From positions 1-64,000 of the forward strand of contig NZ_JAHZPC010000010.1 in NCBI RefSeq assembly GCF_019929185.1: a stretch of DNA of 64,000 bases, read 5' to 3'. Below, in pieces: positions 1-7,454 of the stretch. The stretch's first letter is position 1, and every line of letters starts with the position of its first letter. A program made the translations under genes and the position numbers. This DNA is from Streptococcus parasanguinis (GTDB lineage: Bacteria > Bacillota > Bacilli > Lactobacillales > Streptococcaceae). The notes under the pieces are model-generated. The model was not told where the DNA came from, ran no database searches, and was given only the letters and a program-made list of their open reading frames with translations.

Positions 1-130
1 GTCCCACCTCCGCACAGTTGAGTAGGGCTGTAAAAGCTGATGAAATCAGCGTAGTAGAGCCCACTCAACCACTGCGTTTTGCTCGACAATCCAAAAATAA
101 TTGAGAGGCTAGGACTTTTGTCCCAGCCTC
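1..130 (-). repeat. 175-bp intergenic repeat, copy 1 (cut by window edge)
   Basis: Read on the minus strand this begins with the terminator-like hairpin GAGGCTGGGAC...AGCCTC at about 105-130 and continues through the central long hairpin (CGCAGTGGTTGAGT pairing with ACTCAACTGTGCG). It stops inside the third hairpin because the window ends. It matches copies at 17694-17868 and 35725-35899 almost base for base. It lies directly 3' of clpP, so one of its hairpins may terminate clpP transcription. The function of the element is unknown to me. Confidence 0.85.
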
Positions 131-155
131 TTGACGGACCTTCCCATAGGATGGT

Positions 156-746
156 TTAACCCAATTTATTATTGGCCATGATTTCATCAATAAAGCCATA
201 TTCAAGTGTTTCTTGCGCGCTCATCCAATTGTCACGTTCAGCATCAGCATGCACTTTTTCAATGGATTGACCTGAATTTTCCGCAAGGATTTTTTCCAAG
301 TTATTCCGTGTTTTGAGCAAGTGTTCTGCTGCAATCGCCATATCGGTTTGTTGGGTACCACCACCAGTACCACCCATTGGTTGGTGAATCATGTACTCAG
401 CGTTTGGCAACATGAAGCGTTTGCCCTTCGCACCGCTTGAAGCGATAATAGTTCCCATAGAAGCGGCCATCCCCATAACAATGGTTTGGACATCTGACTT
501 GATAAAGTTCATAGTATCTACAATGGCGAGACCTGCAGAGACAGAGCCACCTGGTGTATTGATATACATATAGATATCTTTTGTATTATCTTGGGCATCC
601 AAGAAGAGCAATTGAGCGATAATGGAGTTAGCCATTTGGTCCTCAACTGGTCCTGTTACCATGATAATTCGATCTTTCAACAGACGGGAATAAATATCGT
701 AAGAACGTTCTCCACGACTGGTTTGTTCAATAACTACTGGAATCAT
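156..746 (-). CDS. clpP: ATP-dependent Clp protease proteolytic subunit ClpP
   Basis: Cytoplasmic serine peptidase that forms the double-ring chamber of the Clp proteases and works with Clp ATPases to degrade misfolded and regulatory proteins. The 196-residue length is normal. The catalytic triad is visible: Ser96 in GMAASMG, His121 in YMIHQPMG and Asp172 in ERDNWMSA. The start at 746 follows a good Shine-Dalgarno sequence (AAAGGAG). It is probably monocistronic: its promoter carries a CtsR operator and a repeat element with terminator-like hairpins follows it. Identification is secure. Confidence 0.98.
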   Translation of the reverse strand: MIPVVIEQTSRGERSYDIYSRLLKDRIIMVTGPVEDQMANSIIAQLLFLDAQDNTKDIYMYINTPGGSVSAGLAIVDTMNFIKSDVQTIVMGMAASMGTIIASSGAKGKRFMLPNAEYMIHQPMGGTGGGTQQTDMAIAAEHLLKTRNNLEKILAENSGQSIEKVHADAERDNWMSAQETLEYGFIDEIMANNKLG

Positions 747-808
747 CTATTCTTCTCCTTTAGTATCCATTCATTCTCACGATTCGTGAGGTTCAAAGTA
801 TATGTGCT

Positions 809-838
809 ATTATAAACCAATGGTCAAAAAAGGTCAAA
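809..838 (-). promoter_or_regulatory. clpP promoter with CtsR operator
   Basis: On the minus strand a -35 box TTGACC (832-837) and a -10 box TATAAT (809-814) are separated by 17 bp. Two GGTCAAA heptads spaced by AAA (822-828 and 832-838, plus-strand reading) match the CtsR consensus and overlap the -35 box. Repression by CtsR with heat induction is therefore expected; this is standard for streptococcal clpP. Confidence 0.9.
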
Positions 839-874
839 TCTTAAGCACCTTTCGTACGAATCATGAATGGCTTC

Positions 875-1504
875 TTATTTGGTACCGAATAAACGGTCAC
901 CTGCATCTCCAAGACCAGGAACAATGTAGCCATGTTCATTCAAATGATCATCGAGGGCTGCTGTAAAGATATCAACATCTGGGTGAGCTTCTTGAAGAGC
1001 TTTCACCCCTTCTGGCGCTGATACTAGGCAGACAAATTTGATATGGCTAGCGCCACGTTTTTTCAAGGAATCAATCGCTAGAATAGCGGATCCACCCGTA
1101 GCAAGCATCGGGTCTACTACAAAGATACGACGTTGATCAATATCTTCTGGCAATTTCACCAAGTATTCAACTGGTTTCAAGGTTTCTTCATCACGGTACA
1201 TCCCGATATGGCCAACCTTAGCAGCTGGTACCAAACTCAAGAGACCATCAACCATCCCAATCCCTGCACGAAGAATTGGGACAATAGCCAATTTCTTCCC
1301 TGCGATTTGTTTTTGAACGGTTTTGGTAATAGGAGTTTCAATCTCAACATCTTCAAGAGGCAATTCACGCAACACTTCGTAGCCCATCAACATAGCAATT
1401 TCATCGACCAATTCACGAAAGGCCTTCGTAGAGGTATCAGTGCGACGAAGAATAGACAATTTGTGTTGAATCAGTGGATGTGTAATAACTTCTAATTTTC
1501 CCAT
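875..1504 (-). CDS. upp: uracil phosphoribosyltransferase
   Basis: Salvages uracil: uracil + PRPP gives UMP + pyrophosphate, in the cytoplasm. The 209-residue protein has the PRPP-binding loop [10 protein letters not shown] at residues 131-140 and the C-terminal uracil-binding segment [18 protein letters not shown]. The start at 1504 has a Shine-Dalgarno AGAAGGA. It is a single gene with its own extended -10 promoter about 140 bp upstream, leaving a leader of roughly 130 nt. That leader holds small hairpins but no regulator site that I can name. Confidence 0.98.
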   Translation of the reverse strand: MGKLEVITHPLIQHKLSILRRTDTSTKAFRELVDEIAMLMGYEVLRELPLEDVEIETPITKTVQKQIAGKKLAIVPILRAGIGMVDGLLSLVPAAKVGHIGMYRDEETLKPVEYLVKLPEDIDQRRIFVVDPMLATGGSAILAIDSLKKRGASHIKFVCLVSAPEGVKALQEAHPDVDIFTAALDDHLNEHGYIVPGLGDAGDRLFGTK

Positions 1505-1661
1505 TTTGAGATCCTTCTTTCTAAGCTGTTATTATTCAAAAAAGAGCTATGATAAAAGTGGAGTCAATCTCTACTCTTTCTTTCAGTCCCTCTTTGATAC
1601 TCACAGCACATGGAAATCTTCATTTCCAACTTTACATTCTTCTTATTATACCAAATTTTAC
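1505..1661 (-). promoter_or_regulatory. upp promoter and leader
   Basis: A -10 box TATAAT at 1645-1650 is preceded by TGG, which makes an extended -10 promoter. The transcribed leader to the upp start is about 130 nt and contains a small hairpin (GGAAATgaagATTTCC) and an inverted repeat around GAGT...ACTC. I looked for a PyrR-type site or an attenuator and could not make a convincing case. Confidence 0.55.
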
Positions 1662-1705
1662 AAAAAAAAGAGAGCCCTTACACTTAATTTTTTAAGTTCG
1701 GACTC
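1662..1705 (-). terminator. intrinsic terminator of mgtA
   Basis: On the minus strand GAGTCC...ACTTAA pairs with TTAAGT...GGGCTC, and a run of eight T follows. It is placed just after the mgtA stop codon. Confidence 0.7.
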
Positions 1706-1723
1706 ACTCTTTCTATCAATCAA

Positions 1724-4384
1724 TTACAACCATTCTTTGTATTTCTTAATATAGATACGTTTGACAACCGTCACACTCAGCATATAGAGGACGATAATCG
1801 CAAACAATAGAACAAAGTACAATCCATTTAGTTGGCTCAACTTCAAGATAGAAGCCAAAGGACTATATGGAAGGGAGGTTACAAAGAAGGCTGCTGCTAG
1901 AGTCGTCACCACGACTGAGAAGGCTGGACGACTTTGGATAAATGGCAGTTTTGGTGAACGCAACATATGAATAACCATGGTTTGAGACCACATAGATTCA
2001 ATAAACCATCCAGTTTGGAACACCATGATAAAGGCTGCTGCATCTGCTGCTCCATGGTTGTATCCATGACCTAAAATCATTGGGACAACAAGGAAGTAAA
2101 GAAGCATGTAGGTAATAATATCAAATACAGATGAAATTGGACCAATCCAGGCCATGAAGCGCATGATAGAGTTTGCTTCCCAGATACGAGGTTTCTTGAG
2201 AAATTCCTTGTCGACATTGTCAAAAGGAAGGGCGATACAAGAAAGATCATAGATAAGATTAAGCACAATCAAATGAACAGGAGCCATTGGAAGGAAGGGC
2301 AAAAAGATGCTGGCGAAGAGCAGAGAGAAGATGTTCCCGAAGTTAGAAGAGACCGTCATCTTGATGTACTTGGTCATATTGGCATAGACCTTGCGGCCTT
2401 CAACCAAACCTTTTTCAAGGACCATCAAGTCCTTATCTAGAAGGATGACATCTGCTGTTTCCTTGGCAATATCCACAGCGGTATCCACAGAGATCCCAAC
2501 GTCTGAGACCTTCATGGATGGAGCATCGTTGATACCATCTCCCATGTAACCAACCTTGTGGCCATTGTTCTTGAGGCAGAGGATGATCCGCGCTTTTTGA
2601 TCGGGTGATAGTTTGGCAAAGACCGTTGTTGTTTCCACAACTTTTGCTAACTCTTGGTCAGTCATCGTATCGATTTCGCTTCCCAAAAGAATCCGCTCGA
2701 CATCTAGTCCTACTTTTTCACAGACAGCTTGGGTGACCTTTTCATTGTCCCCAGTTAAGATCTTGGTGGTTACCCCATATTCTGCAAGAGCTTTGATCGC
2801 TGGAGCTGCAGAAGGTTTTGGTGGATCAAGAAAGGCCAGGTAACCGGTTAGGATCATGTCTCGTTCATCTTCAACACTAAAGATGTCATTTTCGTCCAAG
2901 TCGGTTTTGTAGCTGACGCCCAAAACACGAAGACCTTGTTCATTTAATTGAGCAACTTCAGCGAGGACCTCTTGACGGACTTCATCTGTCAGGCGTTTAA
3001 TCTCACCCTTGTATTCAACATAAGTCGATACAGAAAGCATTTCTTCCAAGGCACCCTTGGTCACCATGCTGACCACACCGTCTTCGTCTTTGACAATGAC
3101 ACTCATGCGACGACGTTCAAAATCAAAGGGCAATTCATCAATCTTATGGAAGGTTTGATCCAGGTCGCGAACAATTTCATGTTTCTTGGCTTCTTTCTGG
3201 GTCCGATTGATAATCGCTCGGTCCATCAAATTTTTTAGCCCAGTTTGGAAATAGGAATTCAAGTAAGCCCGGCGAAGGACTGATAGATCCAACTCGCCAT
3301 GGATATCAAGCGGATACTCCAAAACGATTTCATCTTGGGTCAAGGTTCCTGTCTTATCAGTACACAAAATATCGATAGCGCCGAGGTCTTGGATGGCATT
3401 GAGCTTTTTGATAACGACTTTTTCTTTTGCCATAATGATGGAGCCCTTAGCAAGACTCGCTGTAATAATCATCGGCAGCATTTCCGGAGTCAAACCAACC
3501 CCAACGCTGAGGGCAAAGACACCCGCTTCTAACCAGTCACCATCTGTGAGGCCATTGATCACAAAGACAATGGGCACCATCACTAACATGAGCCGAATCA
3601 AGAGCCAAGAGATGGTATTCATTTCTCTCTCAAATGAGGTTGGTTCGTCATAAGTGTTGATGGTTTGCTCAATAGCTCCCATCATGGTTTCATCTCCCAC
3701 GACCAAGACCAAGGCTGTCGCCCGTCCGGAGATGACATTGGTCCCCATAAAGGCCAAACTTTCACTTTCCAAGAGACTATCTAGATTTTGACTGTCGGCT
3801 TTTCTGAGACAAACCTTTTCAACAGCATCACTTTCCCCCGTGAGACCAGATTGTTGGACAAAGAAGTCACGGGAATCAATCAAGACCACATCTGCTGGGA
3901 TCATATCGCCGGCACTCAGTTTGATCACATCACCTACGACGATTTCATCGATCGGAATTTCTTGTTCCGATCCATCACGCAGAACGGTCGCTGTATTGAC
4001 AATCATACGTGATAGGTTGCTAGCTGCTTTGTCGCTCCGCAATTCTTGAATGAAGCGGATACCACCTGAGATCAAGACCAAGGTCACAATGATGATGGAG
4101 GTCGTTGGATCCTGTTCACCTGGTTTTGCTAGCCAGACATTAGTAATGAAGGAAACCAGCGCAATGACTAACAAAATCACTGTAAAAGGATTGATGATGG
4201 ATTCGTAGATCTTTTTGATCATGGAATCTTCTTGACCTTTTGTGATGACATTTTCGCCATAGGCATCGCGGTTTTCTTCTACTTGATCGTCAACTAAACC
4301 AAGGGCACTGGTTTTGTAGTTGGCAAAGGTGCTTTCAAGTGGTTCTTGAAGAGCAGCAATGAGTCTTTCTTTATTTGTTTGCAT
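1724..4384 (-). CDS. mgtA: magnesium-translocating P-type ATPase (MgtA/MgtB type)
   Basis: P3B-type membrane ATPase expected to import Mg2+. The sequence shows the actuator motif LTGES (about residue 181-185), the phosphorylation site DKTGTLT (Asp343), the hinge GDGINDAP, the TM4 ion-site stretch VGLTPEMLPMI (about 295-305) and six C-terminal membrane segments. I place the start at the ATG at 4384 (886 aa), with GGAG six bases upstream; a longer reading from a TTG at 4402 would begin inside the region that carries the ribosome binding site. E. coli MgtA is of similar size (898 aa). Upstream are an M-box riboswitch, a terminator and a small ORF, so low-Mg induction is strongly suggested. The substrate is inferred from family and riboswitch. 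Confidence 0.93.
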   Translation of the reverse strand: MQTNKERLIAALQEPLESTFANYKTSALGLVDDQVEENRDAYGENVITKGQEDSMIKKIYESIINPFTVILLVIALVSFITNVWLAKPGEQDPTTSIIIVTLVLISGGIRFIQELRSDKAASNLSRMIVNTATVLRDGSEQEIPIDEIVVGDVIKLSAGDMIPADVVLIDSRDFFVQQSGLTGESDAVEKVCLRKADSQNLDSLLESESLAFMGTNVISGRATALVLVVGDETMMGAIEQTINTYDEPTSFEREMNTISWLLIRLMLVMVPIVFVINGLTDGDWLEAGVFALSVGVGLTPEMLPMIITASLAKGSIIMAKEKVVIKKLNAIQDLGAIDILCTDKTGTLTQDEIVLEYPLDIHGELDLSVLRRAYLNSYFQTGLKNLMDRAIINRTQKEAKKHEIVRDLDQTFHKIDELPFDFERRRMSVIVKDEDGVVSMVTKGALEEMLSVSTYVEYKGEIKRLTDEVRQEVLAEVAQLNEQGLRVLGVSYKTDLDENDIFSVEDERDMILTGYLAFLDPPKPSAAPAIKALAEYGVTTKILTGDNEKVTQAVCEKVGLDVERILLGSEIDTMTDQELAKVVETTTVFAKLSPDQKARIILCLKNNGHKVGYMGDGINDAPSMKVSDVGISVDTAVDIAKETADVILLDKDLMVLEKGLVEGRKVYANMTKYIKMTVSSNFGNIFSLLFASIFLPFLPMAPVHLIVLNLIYDLSCIALPFDNVDKEFLKKPRIWEANSIMRFMAWIGPISSVFDIITYMLLYFLVVPMILGHGYNHGAADAAAFIMVFQTGWFIESMWSQTMVIHMLRSPKLPFIQSRPAFSVVVTTLAAAFFVTSLPYSPLASILKLSQLNGLYFVLLFAIIVLYMLSVTVVKRIYIKKYKEWL

Positions 4385-4402
4385 TGGTATCTCCTTTTTC
4401 AA

Positions 4403-4492
4403 TCAGGAGCCAATCACTTTTGGAGTCCCTACGACACAAATCAGCGATTGGCTGGTTCGGTGCGGTTCGGGATGATCGTCGATTTGTATCAT
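4403..4492 (-). CDS. candidate Mg2+-sensing leader peptide, 29 aa, upstream of mgtA
   Basis: A 30-codon ORF (ATG at 4492, TGA at 4403-4405) sits between the M-box terminator and mgtA. An AAAGGAGAG Shine-Dalgarno lies just upstream, so it is likely translated. The peptide begins MIQIDDHPEPH. Acidic residues alternating with prolines near the N-terminus are what makes E. coli MgtL (which begins MEPDPTP) destabilise the ribosome when Mg2+ is low. The 3' half of the ORF (4443-4451 with 4410-4418) can form a 9-bp hairpin, and 4406-4413 can instead pair with 4384-4394, which covers the mgtA Shine-Dalgarno and start. The two hairpins share 4410-4413 and exclude each other. I know of no described streptococcal counterpart; function is inferred. 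Confidence 0.7.
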   Translation of the reverse strand: MIQIDDHPEPHRTSQSLICVVGTPKVIGS

Positions 4493-4524
4493 AGCTCTCT
4501 CCTTTCTCTTTTCTTGGTAAGGCA

Positions 4525-4760
4525 TAAAAAAGAGTCCTACCCTCGATCGGTAGGACTCATGAAACTCGTCATTTATTTTTCAATCAAAACTCTCAAAAAA
4601 CTGACCGTCCAAGCTTTAGCTCCACAAGGCAATGAAATGAGCTTAGTCTTGACCTTTGCGATCAGGACTGTTAACCAACGAGTAGTGTCTCCACTGCTTT
4701 GCGGTAGTCATCCGTATCCTTGTGGTAGCCTCACCTACCGTATTTCGAGTTTATTTTACT
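4525..4760 (-). promoter_or_regulatory. M-box (Mg2+) riboswitch of mgtA
   Basis: The minus strand has the conserved M-box core GGTAGGTGAGGCTACC near its 5' end (about 4724-4740), then GGATACGGATGACTACCGC, and later GTGGAGCTAAAGCTTGGACGG near 4590-4615. These correspond to the ykoK/M-box consensus. The aptamer is followed by an intrinsic terminator (4525-4558): GAGTCCTACC pairs with GGTAGGACTC and a T-run follows. Known behaviour is that Mg2+ binding favours the terminator and low Mg2+ allows read-through into mgtA. Confidence 0.88.
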
Positions 4761-4781
4761 CCTTCACTCACAGAAAGTCAA
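4753..4781 (-). promoter_or_regulatory. mgtA promoter
   Basis: A -35 box TTGACT (4776-4781) and a -10 box TAAAAT (4753-4758) are separated by 17 bp. The predicted transcript would start near 4746, right at the 5' end of the M-box. The -35 box lies only four bases beyond the patB stop codon. Confidence 0.7.
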
Positions 4782-4784
4782 CAC

Positions 4785-5948
4785 TTATTTGTGAAAAGTT
4801 TCCACCAAGCGTTTGGTGATTTCTTCAATGAGGGTGAAAGGGGCTGCTACATTGAGGCGAGCATGCAAGTTTCCTTCTTTTCCAAAATCTGTTCCACGGT
4901 TCAAAATCAATTTGGCTTGGTCATGAATTTTAGCATGCAGCTCATCATCGGTATAAGGATAGGCTGAAAAGTCCAACCAAAGAAGATAGGTGCCTTGGGG
5001 TTTCATGACACGGATTTTGGTCTTTTCATGCAATTCATCTACCACATAGTCGATGTGTTTTTCAAAAACTTGCTTGAGCTCTGTCAACCAAGGCTTGCCA
5101 TGACGATAAGCCGCTTCTGTAGCAATATACCCTAAGCCTGAGATTTCATGTTGATTATTAGTCAATTGCCGTTGTTTAAAAGCCGTACGAAGCTTTGGAT
5201 TTTCAATGACCACATAGGAATTTTTTGTTCCTGCAATATTGAAAGTCTTGGTTGCACTGGTTAAGATCAAACTGAAGTCTTTAAAGATTGGATCAACCGT
5301 GTTAAAGCTGGTATGACGGTGGCCAAACAAGGCCAAATCTTGGTGGATCTCATCTGAAACGAGAAGGACACCATGTTTTTGACAGAGGTGGCCGATTTTT
5401 TCCAAGACTTCACGATCCCATACACGGCCTCCAGGATTGTGCGGATTACACAAAACATAGAGTTTAACTTCTTGCTCCACAATGTCTTTTTCGAGCTGAT
5501 CAAAATCAATTTGGAAAAGACCATCCTTTTCAACTAATGAATTTTCGATCAATTTTCGACGATTGAGTTTGACACTTCTGGCAAATGGAGGATAGACCGG
5601 CGTATTGATTAAGACAGCATCCCCTTCCTTAGTAAAGGCTTGAATAGCTGTTGAAATGGCTGGAACAACACCTTCGATAAAGACGACAGCTTCCTTGTCA
5701 AAGGAATAGCCGTGCTCTTCTTTTTCCCAATCAAGGATAGACTGGTAGAGGGTATCCGATGCGTAGGTGTAGCCATAGACCATTTGGTCCGCATAACCGA
5801 TCACCGCTTCTCGTACTTCTGGAATGACATTAAAATCCATGTCCGCGATCCAAGCCGGAATGATTTCTGGATCTGTCTCTGTTTCTTTCCACTTGTAGGT
5901 ATGGTGGGTCAAGCGATTCGGTAAAGTCGTGAAATCATATTTGGTCAT
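4785..5948 (-). CDS. patB: MalY/PatB family PLP-dependent cystathionine beta-lyase (C-S lyase)
   Basis: Fold type I PLP enzyme that splits cystathionine or cysteine to a thiol (homocysteine or H2S), pyruvate and ammonia. The 387-residue length fits the MalY/PatB family. The PLP lysine is Lys234 in TSATKTFNIAG; the Asp and Tyr region VSDEIHQDL binds the cofactor ring. In oral streptococci homologues (Lcd) make H2S. It follows metB with one base between the genes, so the two form an operon and together convert O-acyl-homoserine and cysteine to homocysteine. The start has GGAGG nearby. Confidence 0.93.
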   Translation of the reverse strand: MTKYDFTTLPNRLTHHTYKWKETETDPEIIPAWIADMDFNVIPEVREAVIGYADQMVYGYTYASDTLYQSILDWEKEEHGYSFDKEAVVFIEGVVPAISTAIQAFTKEGDAVLINTPVYPPFARSVKLNRRKLIENSLVEKDGLFQIDFDQLEKDIVEQEVKLYVLCNPHNPGGRVWDREVLEKIGHLCQKHGVLLVSDEIHQDLALFGHRHTSFNTVDPIFKDFSLILTSATKTFNIAGTKNSYVVIENPKLRTAFKQRQLTNNQHEISGLGYIATEAAYRHGKPWLTELKQVFEKHIDYVVDELHEKTKIRVMKPQGTYLLWLDFSAYPYTDDELHAKIHDQAKLILNRGTDFGKEGNLHARLNVAAPFTLIEEITKRLVETFHK

Positions 5949-5949
5949 C

Positions 5950-7047
5950 TTAAGCCTCCAATGCTTGTTTCAAATCGTCAATCAAGTCATCTGCATCTTC
6001 GATTCCGATAGACAAACGAAGGAGATCATCTGTCAAACCGTATGAATGACGAACTTCTGCAGGAATGTCCGCGTGAGTTTGGGTGGTAGGATAAGTGATC
6101 AAGCTTTCAACTCCGCCAAGACTTTCTGCAAAGGTAAAGACTTGAAGGGAATTCAACAAGTTAGGAATTTTTTTCTCATCTTGAATTTTAAAGGAGACCA
6201 TTCCACCTTTTCCAGTGTAGAGGACTTCTTTGACCTGAGGGGAGGTTTTCAAAAACTCGACCACCTTGCGGGCATTCTCAGTGGAGCGCTCCATCCGGAT
6301 AGAGAGCGTCTTGAGACCACGGATCAGCAGATAGCTGTCAAATGGGGAAAGAACAGCACCTGTCGTGTTCAAATTGTAAAAGAGTTTGTCATACAAGTCC
6401 GCATCATTTGTCACGACAACACCAGCCAAGACATCGTTGTGACCAGCTAGGTACTTGGTTGCTGAATGAAGGACAATATCCGCTCCCTCTTCAATTGGGC
6501 GTTGATAGATCGGGCTATAGAAAGTATTGTCCACCACGACTTTAGCACCTTTTGCATGGGCCAATTTGGCTAAATGAGCAATATCGAATTCAAACATCAA
6601 TGGATTGGTTGGTGTTTCAATATAAAGGACATCCACCGGATCATTATCTAGATGGTGGATCAGTTCTTCTTCTGTATTGGCATAGGTGAACGAGAAGCGG
6701 CCTTCTTGCTCTTGTTGGTTAAACCAGCGGAAAGAACCTCCATAAAGGTCACGAACGGCTAAGACTTTTGAACCAACTGGGAAAATGCTAAAAGCAAGCA
6801 CAATGGCTGACATTCCAGAGCTTGTCGCCAAAGCATAGTCTGCACTTTCGATAGCTGCCAAAGTCTTCTCAGCTGTTGCGCGTGTTGGATTTTTTGTACG
6901 GGTATAGTCAAAACCTGTAGACTGACCAAATTCTGGGTGCTGGTAAGTCGTAGAGAAATGCAAAGGAGTCGTTAAAGCTCCCGTTGCTTTATCCGACTTG
7001 ATTCCTGCCTGTGCCAAAATAGTATTGATATTACGTTTTTTACTCAT
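5950..7047 (-). CDS. metB: cystathionine gamma-synthase / trans-sulfuration PLP enzyme
   Basis: Cys/Met metabolism PLP enzyme of 365 residues. The PLP lysine is Lys198 in LHSATKYLAGHND, and the tetramer-type phosphate contacts YTRTKNPTR (about 48-56) and SSGMSA (about 76-81) are present. It probably makes cystathionine from cysteine and activated homoserine; beta- or gamma-lyase activity cannot be excluded from sequence. It is first in an operon with patB, preceded by GGAGGAC and by a MetR-type palindrome, which supports a role in methionine supply. Confidence 0.9.
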   Translation of the reverse strand: MSKKRNINTILAQAGIKSDKATGALTTPLHFSTTYQHPEFGQSTGFDYTRTKNPTRATAEKTLAAIESADYALATSSGMSAIVLAFSIFPVGSKVLAVRDLYGGSFRWFNQQEQEGRFSFTYANTEEELIHHLDNDPVDVLYIETPTNPLMFEFDIAHLAKLAHAKGAKVVVDNTFYSPIYQRPIEEGADIVLHSATKYLAGHNDVLAGVVVTNDADLYDKLFYNLNTTGAVLSPFDSYLLIRGLKTLSIRMERSTENARKVVEFLKTSPQVKEVLYTGKGGMVSFKIQDEKKIPNLLNSLQVFTFAESLGGVESLITYPTTQTHADIPAEVRHSYGLTDDLLRLSIGIEDADDLIDDLKQALEA

Positions 7048-7134
7048 ATTGTCCTCCGATAAACATTCAATCTAACTGCTTACTATTTTATCACTATTAT
7101 GAAGAGAGCGGTTTTCCCATTTTCAAGACCTAGC

Positions 7135-7151
7135 TATAGTTTCAAACTATA
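7135..7151. promoter_or_regulatory. MetR/MtaR-type operator upstream of metB
   Basis: The perfect palindrome TATAGTTTCAAACTATA lies 84 bp upstream of the metB start. It matches the streptococcal methionine (MtaR/MetR) box described by comparative genomics. The position is that of an activator site for a LysR-type regulator; the regulator gene is not in this window. Confidence 0.75.
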
Positions 7152-7156
7152 AGAAA

Positions 7157-7180
7157 AGGCTTGGCATAAATGTCCAGCCT
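7157..7180 (-). terminator. terminator hairpin, outer (distal) copy
   Basis: On the minus strand GGCTGGACAT pairs imperfectly with ATGCCAAGCC and is followed by TTTTCTT. It terminates transcription from the flippase gene. A 20-of-24-base copy of this hairpin is at 7426-7449, on the other side of a repeat element. Confidence 0.65.
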
Positions 7181-7425
7181 GAGAGTATAGACAAACAGTT
7201 CTTCTTTACAAATCGAATAAATTCTATAAAAATTTATTCGTTATAATTATTCAATCATCTATTGAAACTTTCCGCTGTGAGAAAAGTGCCTGAAACAATT
7301 CAGTTTCAGGCACTCGGAATTATTGAGACCTTAGGCTCAATAATTAGTCTTGGAACTTCAAGGAAGTTCGCTGACGTCCGTACTCACTTAAGGAAAGTTT
7401 TTAAGATAACTTTGTCCTCAATCAG
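7181..7425 (+). repeat. cloverleaf-like palindromic element, copy A (about 245 bp)
   Basis: The core 7264-7400 can fold into a four-way junction. The closing stem is AAACTTTCC (7265-7273) with GGAAAGTTT (7392-7400), extended by GTGAG/CTCAC (7277-7281/7383-7387). The arms are an 11-bp GTGCCTGAAAC hairpin (7286-7313), a 10-bp AATTATTGAG hairpin (7318-7345) and a 7-bp GAACTTC hairpin (7353-7369). A second copy is at 26108-26389. The element is flanked by two versions of the same terminator hairpin. It contains no ORF of note. Mobile, MITE-like behaviour is inferred; the family is not one I recognise. Confidence 0.8.
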
Positions 7426-7449
7426 AGACTGGACATAAATGTTCAGCCT
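7426..7449 (-). terminator. terminator hairpin, gene-proximal copy (no U-tract)
   Basis: This is the direct repeat of 7157-7180 with four mismatches. It starts just after the flippase stop codon, but the T-rich tail is missing because the repeat element follows. It looks like half of a terminator duplicated when the element arrived. Confidence 0.55.
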
Positions 7450-7454
7450 TTGAT

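Noticed and set aside
853-862. Competence cin-box-like TACGAATC near clpP and upp
   Set aside because: The last base differs from TACGAATA, the following T-stretch and -10 arrangement are missing, and clpP is explained by CtsR.
4346-4819. 157-codon plus-strand frame over the mgtA leader
   Set aside because: It runs antisense through the M-box and terminator hairpin; the minus-strand signals explain the sequence better.
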